Below are positions 54,166 to 64,000 of a stretch of DNA of 64,000 nucleotides, in pieces. A program made the position numbers and the translations under genes. Below the pieces are notes generated by a model, which saw nothing but the letters and a program-made list of their open reading frames with translations, had not been told where the DNA came from and searched no databases. The stretch is from Diadophis punctatus similis (lineage: Eukaryota; Chordata; Lepidosauria; Squamata; Dipsadidae). The DNA is taken from assembly GCA_023053685.1 (NCBI GenBank), contig JALIGW010000002.1, forward strand, positions 257,352,846-257,416,845, given 5' to 3'. How positions within the stretch are numbered: the first letter of the stretch is position 1; every line of letters begins with the position of its first letter.

Positions 54166-54575
54166 GCCTGGAGGCTAAAACAAATGAACAGTTGCAGGAA
54201 GTGAGCATGGCCAGTCTAGTGAAGAGAAGGACCAGGGGAGACATGATAGCAGTCTTCCAATATTTGAGGGGCTGCCACAAAGAAGAGGGGGTCAACTTAT
54301 TTTCCAAAGCACAGGAAGGCCAGACAAGGAACAGTGGATGGAAACTTAATCAAGGAGAGATTCAGCCTGGAAATAAGGAGAAATTTTCTGACAGATCAAT
54401 CAACCTGTGGAACAGAATTTGCCTTCGGAAGTTGTGGGAGCTCCATCACTGGAGGCTTTCAAGAAGAGACCGGACAGCCACTTGTCAGAAATGATACAGG
54501 GTCTTCTGCTTGAGCAGGGGGTTGGACTAGAGGACCTCCAAGGTCCCTTCCAACTCTGTTATTCTGTATTCTTTA

Positions 54576-54631
54576 ATGTAGCCCCTCAAATATTGGAACA
54601 CTGCTATTGTATCACCTCCAATTCTGTCCTC
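54576..54631 (-). repeat. CR1 remnant, reverse orientation
   Basis: The text cctcaaatattggaacactg is the inverse of the plus-strand CR1 just upstream. Confidence 0.55.
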
Positions 54632-54988
54632 ACCTTATGACCACAATTAAGCCCAAATTCTTGTTGCTAAACAAGACAGTTGTTAAGTGAGTTTTGCTCC
54701 ATTTTACCACCTTGTTTGCCACAGTTATTAAGTGAATCTTGTGGTCATTAAACAAATCTGTCTCCCCCCCCCACTGACTTGGCTTGTTTGGAGCCAGCTG
54801 GGAAGGTCACAAATGGTGATTGCGTGACTTCGGGATGCTGCGATGAATATGTGCTGGTTTCCAAGTGCCGGAATGTTGATCACATGACCATGGGAATGCT
54901 GAAATGGTCGTAAGTATGAAAACCCGTCATGACACTTTTTCCCAGTGCTGTGGTACCTTCAAATGGTTGTAAGTCAAGGACGTCCTGC
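54632..54988 (+). mobile_element. MITE 'B' copy, near full length
   Basis: Interior and right end (gttgtaagtcaaggacgtcc) match the family. The left tip is diverged. Confidence 0.7.
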
Positions 54989-55244
54989 GAGAGGGAAGGC
55001 GGTCACTCTTAGGGCTCTTAAGGCTTTCAGCTTTGTCAGCAGATATGGAAGTTGTGTTGATTGACTGCTCAACTGCCTCAGGGCTCAGCTTGTTTTGCTG
55101 ATCCTGGAGTTACCCAAAGACCCATCCTCCACAACCTGCTTCCCCAGTATGTGAAGGGCCCGACGTTTGTTAGCTGGGAGTTGTCAGCAGTGGTTCTACG
55201 GCCAAGTTCCCCAACCTCTCCTGCTTTGCGGGCTGGCGGGGCAG

Positions 55245-55313
55245 GGCGGGGATGGTTCCACGCGTGTGGTGGGCAAGACACTTGCCCACCACACGCGTGG
55301 AACCATCCCCGCC
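55245..55313. repeat. Perfect palindrome, 33-bp arms with 3-bp loop
   Basis: The left arm ggcggggatggttccacgcg...gggcaag and the right arm cttgccc...cgcgtggaaccatccccgcc are exact inverses around aca at 55278-55280. It could extrude as a cruciform or be a foldback tip. Confidence 0.9.
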
Positions 55314-55741
55314 ACTCCATTTTCACCAGCGGCAGACATGCGCTTGCCGTTCACGCAAACGGAGTGTGTCTGCACACATTCACCCACTACTCGTGCGAGT
55401 GGGGATGTGCACCCGTGCTCGCCCGCCACTTCCAGTTCGCCCGGTTCTGAAAGGCTGAAGGCCCGGTAGTGGCCCAGGGGCTTGGGACCCCTGTTCTACG
55501 GGGTGGGTGTTTGGCGAAGGTCAAAGAGAGAACAGTCCACTCACTATCCCATGTACATTCAGACCACGAGAAGGTGCCAGTGAAGAGGAGATGGGAGAGA
55601 GCCGGGAGTGGACACAGCCCTGTTTGACCCCATTGCAAATGGCAGATGCAGCGGATGAATTGTCAGAAAGGAAGTTAAATTCTGATTGAGAGAGAGGAGG
55701 CTATCTTGCCAAATAGCCATCAACCATCCCTAACTCTAGGT

Positions 55742-55850
55742 CAGGAGTCTCCAAACTTGGCAACTTTAAGACTGGTGGATTTCAACTCCCTGAATTCTCC
55801 AGCCAGTGGAAGTCCACCAGCCTTAAAGATGCCAAGTTTGGAGACTCCTG
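55742..55850. mobile_element. MITE 'C' foldback, short copy
   Basis: Arms caggagtctccaaacttggc and gccaagtttggagactcctg are exact inverses, with an internally deleted centre. Confidence 0.8.
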
Positions 55851-56444
55851 ACCCAGGAGAAGGAAGACCCACACTTATGACCCTACACCCATCACACACA
55901 GAGTGGGTTGAAGCTGAAAGCAGAACTTTGGGAGAAAATGATCTCATGGTTATTTTGAAACTGCCTTTTTCTGGAAAAGGAGAAGGAGAAGGAGAGAGAG
56001 GGAGAGAGGGAGAGGGAGAGAGAGGGGGGGGGAACCCTTGGGTTGAGCGATCAGAAGCCGTAAATCCCACTTCTTCCAAAGCTTGCCTGGAAACAACTTT
56101 GCTTCTGCTGTCAATAATTCGAATTTTACATGGGGCCAAGTCCTGGAACGCTGCCCCCCCAATCTCTTTCAATGGGGGGGAGGGGAGGGGGGGAAGTCTG
56201 TGCGTGAAAGCCCCCCCCCGAAGAGGGGAATGTAGGAACTGAATTTTGGAGATTGATGCTAAATCTCGGGAAACGGGTGGAGGCTGCATCAGCCTGGCAA
56301 AATGCCCCCTTGCGTAACCCCCTGGAGGCCCATCGGGGCCTGCAGAGCTCTTGATTTGAACCTGGTTGGAGAGAAGAGCATCCGCCGGGCTTCCTGCTTG
56401 CCTGGAGCATGGAACCACTGGTGAGGCTGGGATTTTAGAATAGA
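55851..56444. other. Unique or unclassified intergenic sequence
   Basis: A purine tract at about 55975-56030 and otherwise unremarkable sequence. No gene seen. Confidence 0.35.
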
Positions 56445-56700
56445 ATAGAGTCACAGAGTTGGAAGGGACCTTGGAGGTCTTCTAGTGCAACCCCCTGCTC
56501 AGGCAAGAAACCCTACACCATTTCAGACAAGTGGTTGTCCAGTCTCTTCTTGAAAACTTCCAGTGTTGGAGCATCCGCAACTTCTGGAGGCAAGTTGTTC
56601 CACTGGTGAATTGTCCTCACTGTCAGGAAATTTCTCTTTAGTTCTAGGTTGCTTCTCTCCTTGATTAGTTTCCATCCGTGGCTTCTTGTCCTGCCTTAAT
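56445..56700 (-). repeat. CR1 LINE 3' end with AATAG-type tail
   Basis: An (agaat/aatag) tail at 56437-56449 precedes gagttggaagggaccttgg and ggaggtcttctagtgcaacc. This tail type is a known seeding source of AATAG microsatellites in snakes. Confidence 0.75.
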
Positions 56701-56739
56701 TTTCACTGAGCACTCAAACAATCTGGACTTTTTAGGTGA

Positions 56740-57075
56740 CTGGAACCTAAAACATTTGAAGAACGGTTGCTGGAATTGGGTAAGTTTGGTTAAATGGAAA
56801 GGAAGAACCAGGGGAGACAGGACAGCGGTCTTCCAGTATCTCAGGGGCCGCCACAAAGAAGAAGAGGGAGTGGAAGCTATTCTCCAAAGAGCCCCCGAGG
56901 GCAGGACAAGAAGCAACGGGTGGAGAGAAGCAACCCGGAACTAAGGAGAAGCCAAGGGAGAAGAGTCAACCAGTGGAACCGAAGTTGCCTGCAGAAGTCC
57001 TGGGTGCTTCAACACCGGAGGTTTTAAGGAAGAGACTGGACAGCCATTTGTCTGGGATGGTCCTTTGGGACAGAG
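56740..57075 (+). repeat. CR1 LINE 3' region
   Basis: Carries aaaacatttgaagaacggtt and ggcagtct-like text in the CR1 order seen at 54180-54570, again head to head with a reverse copy. Confidence 0.7.
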
Positions 57076-57499
57076 GGGGATAAAGCAGAGGTGGCCATTG
57101 TGGGGAGACACCCAGCCTGAGCAGTGGGTCAAAGCCCAACCTACTTAATGGAGAGCCAGTGGTGGGTGGGGTGCGAGGAAAAGAAGGGGGCTGATCCAAC
57201 TTGAGGAAAAGCATGGGGCCTGTTGGGGGGGAGGTTGTGGGTTCAGAGGAGTCTGGGGGAAGGACACCAGGGTGTCCTGCATCAACCATGGGTTGCCCCC
57301 ACCCCCTGTCACAACCCTTTGAGCCACCCCTGGGTCCCGCCTGCGCTGCCGCCGCTGCTGCTGCTGCCTGGCCAAAGGCGGCTGTCAGTCCCTTCAAAGA
57401 AAGCTGGGAAGGACAGACGGCCTGGAAGCTTGGAGGGAGGAGGGAGAGGCTACCCCGGTGTTGGGGGTGGGGGTAAATTCCCGTGCTCGGAGGCAGCAG

Positions 57500-58404
57500 T
57501 GGGCCAGGAGGGGGTGCGGGAGCCACAACCCCGCCTTGAAACCCCTCCGATCTCTGTTATAACCGCCCGGGAAGGGAGGGAGCAGAGCTGCCGCTGCCTT
57601 TCCAAGACCCCTTCGCCATCTCGGCATGTCAGGGAGGGTCCCGCGGGCGCGGCAAGGAGCAGCGGGTCCCGTCCCGCCTCTCTCGGGGCCCGGCTTAGCC
57701 CTGGACAGCGGCAGCCTGGCAGAGCGGCTGGAGAAAGGCGTCGGGCGGGCGCAGCGAGGGCTCCGCCGGGGCAGCTGGAAGGCCAGGAGGATGGCGATGG
57801 CGGGGGAGGGTCCGGGCAGATCCGGTCGCCAAACCCACGGACGTCCCGGTCCGCCATTTCGCGCTTCCGGCCCCCCAGGGGGGGCACCCGTCCCTCAGCG
57901 CCCGTTGGGGGGGTGTCCCTCCGCGGGGCAAGCCGCCGGCCCCGGGCCGGCAGAGGAGGGGCGGCGGTCGGGAGCGCGCCTTCGACTTCGCCCGCGTGCT
58001 GTGCTCCAGCGGCGGCGGCGCAGCTGGTGTTGCGGAGGCTCGGGACGGCCGGACGGCCTGCGCTGCAGCCTCGGCTGCCCACGGCGGAGGAGGAGGAGCA
58101 GAAGCTGGAGCCCGCGGGCGGGAGGGGGAGGGTCGGCAGCCCCCGCGCATCACCCGAACCGCCGCCGCAGCCTCTTCCCCGGCCGCAGCCTCAGCGCCAG
58201 AGAGGCACAGCCGGCGGCGGGCGCACCGAGGCGTCGTGTGAGCGAGGGAGCGAGCGGCGAACGGCAGAAGGGCCGGTGCCGGGGTGCGGTCGCCCTCCCT
58301 CCCAGCTTGCCCCTCTTCCCCGCCCGCCCCCGCCTCTTCCTCCCCCGCAGGCCGGTCCTTGAGCGGAGGCGGCGAGGGACCCAGCCGCGGATGAAGGCAG
58401 CGCC
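57500..58404 (+). promoter_or_regulatory. SYNGAP1: SYNGAP1 CpG island and 5' UTR
   Basis: CpG-dense sequence runs from about 57600 to 59200. A strong acceptor-like cctcccccgcag at about 58350 suggests a 5' UTR intron ending just before the start codon exon. Long open frames on both strands here are composition artefacts. Confidence 0.55.
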
Positions 58405-58426
58405 ATGTCCTATGTCCCCTTCCGAG
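58405..58426 (+). CDS. SYNGAP1: SYNGAP1 first coding exon (partial gene)
   Basis: The exon reads MSYVPFR plus one base, then the donor gtaggg. Human SYNGAP1 has MSYAPFRD at the corresponding point, with the same phase-1 split in the codon after Arg. SYNGAP1 follows CUTA in mammals on the plus strand, so position and phase agree. SYNGAP1 is a synaptic RasGAP with PH, C2 and GAP domains, none of which lie in this window. In-frame codons just upstream (DEGSA) contain no ATG, so the longer human start (MSRSRASIH...) is not seen. Only 22 coding bases support the call; synteny carries most weight. Confidence 0.7.
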
Positions 58427-61400
58427 GTAGGGCGACCTTCCTAGGCGCGCGCGCGCGGCTTGCGCTTTTTAGGCGGGGGCGGCGACAATCGGCTTGGCTT
58501 GTGCGGCGGGCGGGGGGGGGGATGGCGGCCAGGCCCCTCCCTCGGCCGCGGGGCAGAGCCTGGCGCCCGGAAGTTGGAGGGGCGACGCTGCCCGCCCGCC
58601 CGCCCGCTGCCGCTCTGCACAGCTCCGGCGCGGGGCGGGCTGCGGCGCAGGGCTGCGGCCGGCGGCTCCTCCTGGAGGTTTGACCCGGGCCGGGGCAAGA
58701 GATGCTGCGCTCCGCCCCGGGGATTCCGGCGCGCTCGGGCCTGGCGAGGCAGGTGGGAGCCAGCTGGGAAAGGGGTCCTCCGGCCGCGTGGGGACTGCGC
58801 CCTTTCCCACGCTCGCGGCTGGCCGGCGAGGCCGCGGGAGAGAAGCATCGTGGCGCTCGGCCAGCTGCGGCCGGATGGCGGCCTCCGGATCCCGGGAGAG
58901 ATGGTGCGCTCCGGAACCCGCACCCGGTGATCTGGGCGCTCCGGCCTGCCGTCGGCCGACCGTAGCGGCAGGGGGGCCGGGGGGAGGAGGGGGTTGCCGC
59001 GGGAGCGGGAGCCACGGCTGGCCCAGGGCGGCCGCGCAGTCCTCGCCGTTGCGCCTGCCCTCGCAGCTGGCTTCGCCGGGGTCAGGGCCAGCGCCTCGCC
59101 GGTTGCGGCCCCGGCGAGGGCTCTTGGAGGCCCCGGCGCGGCTCCGCAGCGCCAGCCGCGACCAGGTGCCCGATTGCCGGGCCGAAGGAAGCACCTGCTG
59201 GAAGAAGGGGCGACTGGGTGTATTGGGGGTGGTTGTGGTTTCCCGTCTGAAGATGCCGCCTTTCCAAGCCGGGGCCTTTGGTGCCAGCTCTGGGAGGGGG
59301 CTCCTTCTGTCGCGGACCAGCCCCTTCCTCCCACGTGCCTCGGTTGGAGGGCGAGCGGCGTTACAAGGAGGGCGGGGGGCGGCGCGGGCCCAGCCCGGGC
59401 AAAGGGGCGGCTGTGGGGGAAGCTGAAACGTCCCGGTCGGGCCAGCTGGGGTCGGCGGGGGGAGGGGGCGACGGTCGCCCAGTTCTGGCCCACCGTTACT
59501 CGCGCCTCGTCATGGGAGATGACAGGTTTCTTCGTCCCCCAAAAAGCTTCTCTCCCCTTCCCCCCCTCCCCCACAGCTTGGCTTAGCAGGAAATGGTCTG
59601 GGCGGGGGCTCCGGACCCCCCTTCTCTCCATCAGAGGCCTGCTAGCTCTCTTCGGCAAAGGGAGGGGGCGTGATGTTGCCAGGCAACCCTGCTGAAGGAT
59701 GCTGGGGGGGGGGCAGCTCCTGCATGAAGCACATTCGACATTAAGATCGGTGGTGCTGCACTGCAGGAACCTCCCCCCCCACCGTGGTTTCATTCCCAAG
59801 ACAGCGGGGGGGGGAGGCTGTTCTCCCCCGTTTAGTTTGGTGTGTGTGTGTGGGGGGGGAACCTCCCCTTGTCCTCAGCTGGAACAGCCAGGCTGCTGCT
59901 CTCCAGGAGGCGCAGGCAGCTATCCAGCAGGGCAGGTGGGGTGACGCTTCTCTGCTGCACCGAGTGGCCGGAAGGAAGGAAGGCCTTTGCCAGCCCCCCC
60001 TCCCACCCCCACCCCCCAGGACCAGCGGTTGTGGCTCCCTGGCCCTGGGGATCTGCAGCCCCCTCAGCCCCCTCAGCCCCTGAGTGGGTGACTCTCCTCC
60101 TCCTCCTGGCTCGGGCACCGGTTCAGGCCTTGAGCCTCGCCGGGGCTGCTCCGCACGGCGTCTCCGTCGGATCCCGTTCAGGAGGAGATGCGTTTCCTTC
60201 CTCCCGTTGCCTGGCGGCCGCCTTGGTGCATATTTGCATGGCAACAGCGGAGGGAGATCGCGAAGCCTGTTTTTCTTGGGGGGGGGGGGATGGGGCTCCA
60301 GCTTTGGGGAGGGGGGGATCTTGTATTCGTTTCGGGCGTTGCAGGCTCCTGAGGCCGGGTGGTCCTTAGCAGAGGCTGGGGGGGGAGAGGAGGCTCTGGG
60401 GGGGCCTGGGCTTCCCCCCCACCCACCCCGAAGCCGCTGTCTGAGGCTTCGGCTGTGCTGAGAGGAAGAGATCTCAAAGACTGGGGGGGGGTCCTGCTCC
60501 CCCCAGTGGACCGAGCCCCCCTCCTCCCCTTTCAGGCATCTTCAGCTGGCACAACTCCCCCCCCCCCGCTGTGCCACATTCACGTTCAAGGCTTCTGTGT
60601 GAGGTAGCTCCTCCATGAGCACCGCTGGGCTGGGATGCTGGAGGGGGCCAGGGACTTATGCGCCCCCCCGTGCCTGCTGGGACGAGGTTCCTACCCCCCC
60701 CCCCCCGGTGAGTGATGTGGCTTTCCTGCCCGCTGTCCTGAAGGGAAGCCTCCTCCTCAGAGGGCGTCTCAGGCAGGGCAGCCCAGGTGCCCTTCCAGGT
60801 CCTGCAGCCTCTAGGCCCAGAGAAAGGAGCCATTGGATGGGTGGGGGGAGCTTTGCTTGGGGGAAACCCCCCCCCGAAGCTCTTCCCTTTGGGGGACTCC
60901 CTGCTGACACCCAGTGCCGGCAGTGGGTGGGTGGGTGGGAGAGGGGATTTCTCCTCCCAGCTGGACTACAATGCCCATCATCTGCCCAAACCCCCCCCCC
61001 CAGGCTTTCCTGAGCAGGAGGAGGCCGGTTCAGGCACAGAAGCACCTGCAGCAGCCTAAGAAGCGGCTCTAAATACCCATCCATGAAATAAATGCAGTTT
61101 CCACCAAGGGGGAAGCAGGAGGGAACGGCCCCGCGGGGGAGGGGAGCCCCAAAGCAGCCCCGCAAAGTGGCCCGGCCAGCCCCCTCCGCCTGCTGAAGCC
61201 TGGGTGCTGTGGGCCAAGCCAGGCAGAGTGGGGAGAGGGGCCTCCGTGGGGTCCTTGGTGCCCCCCGTGGCCTTCTTTCCTGGAGGGGCATTTCATTACC
61301 CCACTAGGGAACATCATCAGCCCATCATGGTTCAACCCTGAGCTACAAATATCCTCTTCTGTGGGGAGGGAGGTTGGGGAAGCTGCTGGGGCTCTTCTTT

Positions 61401-61489
61401 CTCTAGCCAAGGTCCTAGTCCTCATGGTCTGGAGAGATTTCCAGCAATGGAAACGGGGTGGCGGCAGTGGTGGTAGGAGTTGCAGTACT
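58427..61489 (+). other. SYNGAP1: SYNGAP1 intron 1, first part
   Basis: CpG-rich to about 59.5 kb, then GC-rich with many G runs. I saw no exon resembling the next SYNGAP1 segment (VRGPSMHRTQYV). A fragment of the repeat at 1790-2170 may lie at 61268-61352. Confidence 0.45.
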
Positions 61490-61640
61490 GACCTAACCCT
61501 AAAACCCTTGAGATTTTCAAAGGGAGACTGGACTGCCATTTGTCCGAAATGGTGTGGGGACTCCTGCTTGAGCGGGTGGGGGGTTGGACTAGATGACCTA
61601 CAAGGTCCCTTCCAGCTCTTAATAATCTGTATCTGTATCT
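61490..61640 (+). repeat. CR1 3' end with TCTGTA tail
   Basis: ttggactagatgacctacaa and gactgccatttgtccgaaat identify it; it ends in repeats of tctgta. Confidence 0.7.
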
Positions 61641-61962
61641 GTACTTCTGGCCTCCAGCTGGTGGCTTACCGAGGACTCAAGCCTCTAATCCCCAGCCAGA
61701 GAGGTTGATGGGAACTTATTGGAGGCTCCCTTTTTCAGTGTCAGGAACTGGCATTGGGGGGGTGGGGGGGCTCTGGATGGGACCCCTTGCTCAGCCCCTC
61801 TGCCTTGTCAGGATCCAGCTGGGGCTGCCAGCTTCGGCCACCTGCGTGTGCGTGCGTGCTGTGTGTGTCTTCCGCTCACCTGGACTCTGCTTCTAAGCTC
61901 TGCCAGTGGGTGGGAACAGAGGCCCCCCCTGAGCTGCTTGCCCTCTGCCCGTCCCATGGGAC

Positions 61963-62280
61963 GGCCTCAGCTTACGACCACAACTGAGCCCAAAATGCCC
62001 GTTGCTAAATGAGATGCTCGTTAAGTGAGTTTTGCCCCCATTTTGCGACCTCTCTGGCCACAGCTGTTAAGCGAATTAGTTGTTGGGAAGTGAATCTGGT
62101 CTCCCCGTCGACTTGGCTTGTCGCAAAAGGAGATGACGCTGCAACCGTCGTAAACAGGAGCCGGTTGCCAAGCGCCTCAATTTGGATCATGTGACCGTTG
62201 GGGATCCTGCGATGGTCGTGGTCACTTTTTTCAGTGCCGTCATAACTTTGAATGGTCACTAAACGAAATGACTATCTGTA
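61963..62280 (+). mobile_element. MITE 'B' copy
   Basis: Starts ctcagcttacgaccacaact and ends gtcactaaacgaaatgacta. The outermost tips are diverged. Confidence 0.65.
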
Positions 62281-62619
62281 AATTGGCTTTCTTGGGGGCT
62301 GCCCTTGAAATCAGCAGCTGGTCCAGAATGGGAGGGGCTCTGCGTTATGTATCTGTGTGGTGACCCTTCAGTTGTGAAGCTGCACTGTGCACCTGGCTCA
62401 ACTCAAGGATCGGGTTCAAATCCCCAGCTGGCCCAGGGACTGGTCATGCGGGGAGGGAGGGCCTTAATTCTTGCCCTCTGGAGGGAGGGAGGGAGGGCCT
62501 GCCAGGGAGATCCCCCCCCAGTCTCTCCCCCCCCCCCCCGTGTGTGTTCTTCAGGAACTGACTGAACTCTTCTTGTTCTCTCAGGACTTTCTGCTCTGTT
62601 TGTCTCCCCCCCCCCCCCC

Positions 62620-62620
<1 letters not shown>

Positions 62621-62666
<46 letters not shown>
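62621..62666. repeat. (CA)n microsatellite
   Basis: Pure CA run preceded by a C tract. Confidence 0.95.
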
Positions 62667-62669
<3 letters not shown>

Positions 62670-64000
62670 TCTGGCCTCTTACATTTTCCTTTGAATGAGC
62701 CCGCTCTCATTGTAAGCCCTTGTGCTGAGCCTTTTGGGAGTGGGCGGCCCACGCACGTTAAATCTAATGAATTAATTAATCCACCAATCCAGTTTAGCCA
62801 AGGCAGGCGGGAGGAGCAGTTGGACTCCCCCCCTCCCTGTGCGCCCCCACCCCAGAAGGGCTGAATCCCTGGTCGCCACCCTGGAGGGGCCAGGGGGCCC
62901 TTGCCACAGAAATAGGGCTGGGCCAGGGGTTTGGCTAAAAGGCAGCCGGCTGGTTTGGGTCCAGAGTTCGCCCACACGGTTTCTCCTGATTAAAACCTGT
63001 TGAGTTTCTGTCTGTTTACAAAGGTGCCCCACACACACCAGCAGTGCCAAAGTGGGGGCTGATCTGAGCTTTGCAAGCCGTTTTGAGTTGCTCTGCAACC
63101 AGACCCACATCTTGTGGCAAGGAGTTCCATAGGTGGATTCCGGGCTGGGTGGTTCTTGCTGTCTGGGCTTTTTGTCGCCCGTGGCTTTCGTCTTTCCTGG
63201 AGGGGCCTTTTGGGCTTCCAGCAGTTGCCATTTTGTCCCAGGGAGGAGAGAAAATAATATATAGGAAAATCACAAGAATAACAGTAATAGTAATGTAAAT
63301 AATGACATTGATTCCCCCCCCTCCGCCCCCCCCAATCACCAATACATCTAATAGATCTTTGGAGGCGAAGAAGCTGCAAATTGTGATGGCAAGGAGTTTC
63401 GCCCCCTACTGGTGGATCCTTCCCATTTCTTGGGTTGAAAAGTGGGGAGTGGGCTGGTCTTGGCAGGATCCCCCCTCCCCCTCCCCCGTCCTTTTCAGCT
63501 GTACTTGAGTTGGGCCAGGAAACCTTCCTTCAGAGAAAAAGAGGGAGGGAGGGAGAGGGAGAGGGAGAGTGACTGAGGCCCTGGATCCCTTTGAGGGTCT
63601 CTGCAAGGGGTATCCTGGGGTAGGAGGCCTGGCCGGGTTCAGCAGAGTCCGGCTGGCTGAGCTTGGGGGCTGCTGGGGGAACGGAGGGCTACGGCTTGGG
63701 TCCCTGACCTGGGTTACAAAAGGGATCCTGCACAGATCCTGCCAGAGGTTCTGCTACACGTTCTCCGGGCCTGGGTCTGGCTGGTCTGGAGGGATGAAGA
63801 GGGAAGAGAGCCCCCCTTGCGCCAGGGGGAAGCATCCTGCCTTGGCCTGCCCCCTAGATCCGGTTCTGGGCAGGGCGGAGAAGGGGGGGCAGCTTCAGGG
63901 TCAGAGCGCAGTGGCCTGCTACCTTTCCAGGGCCTTCTCCTGACAGGGGGCAGGATGTGGGGCACGGAGGGCCGGGGGAGGGGGGGGAGAGTCCCGCCTG
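62667..64000. other. SYNGAP1 intron 1, distal part to window end
   Basis: A LINE-like fragment near 63100-63140 (tgtggcaaggagttccatag) and an AT-rich patch at 63240-63300 are the only structures. No exon seen. Confidence 0.35.

Larger units (their letters stand above)
52238..54575 (+). mobile_element. CR1 LINE fragments with two hAT insertions
   Basis: 52270-52345 encodes [20 protein letters not shown], the conserved reverse-transcriptase motif of CR1. The 3' part (52370-52716, 53285-53340 and again 54174-54575) carries gggttggactagatgacct and rounds of ctttcaagagga...gactg. Interruptions by the elements at 52725-53276 and 53799-54165 split it. Coding capacity is lost. Confidence 0.75.

Noticed and set aside
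57223..59799. Long open frames on both strands in the SYNGAP1 CpG island
   Set aside because: Pro/Arg/Ala/Gly-rich translations with no conserved motif. Stop codons are rare simply because of GC content.

Overview
This window is vertebrate nuclear DNA, most likely from a squamate reptile and probably a snake. It holds eight intron-bearing or single-exon protein genes whose order matches the mammalian extended MHC class II region: B3GALT4, WDR46, TAPBP, ZBTB22, DAXX, KIFC1, PHF1, CUTA, and the first coding exon of SYNGAP1. The squamate/snake call rests on recalled repeat families: CR1 LINE 3' ends with an AATAG-type tail, a tRNA-derived SINE, several foldback and hAT-type DNA elements, and an R4/Dong-like LINE. 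The coding part is very GC-rich with short introns, which would suit a microchromosome; that is inference.

Layout. 1-2.3 kb is repeats. B3GALT4 (+, 2988-4076) converges with WDR46 (-, 4922-9858). 10.1-12.1 kb has no gene I can recognise. TAPBP (-, 13097-17982) is followed by ZBTB22 (-, 20691-22187) and DAXX (-, 22423-30240), whose 3-kb first intron is repeat-filled. KIFC1 (-, 31205-35905) and PHF1 (+, 36570-42614) diverge from one GC-rich 664-bp interval. PHF1 converges with CUTA (-, 43182-44514), with about 190 bp between their poly(A) signals. 44.8-57.1 kb is a nearly gene-free island of nested transposable elements and microsatellites. The SYNGAP1 promoter/CpG island and first coding exon lie at about 57.5-58.43 kb, and the rest of the window is its first intron.

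Every exon boundary given was read by eye from GT/AG sites, with reading frame tracked across each junction; each predicted protein closes in frame and is close to, or explicably different from, the length I recall for the human protein. Functionally the block mixes antigen presentation (TAPBP) with housekeeping and chromatin genes: ribosome biogenesis (WDR46), H3.3/SUMO chromatin (DAXX), PRC2 cofactor (PHF1), a BTB zinc-finger factor (ZBTB22), mitotic kinesin-14 (KIFC1), ganglioside synthesis (B3GALT4), a CutA1 trimer protein (CUTA) and a synaptic RasGAP (SYNGAP1).

The main departures from the human arrangement are the opposite orientation of KIFC1, the absence of PFDN6 and RGL2 between WDR46 and TAPBP, and a predicted tapasin lacking both the transmembrane lysine and a C-terminal dilysine signal.
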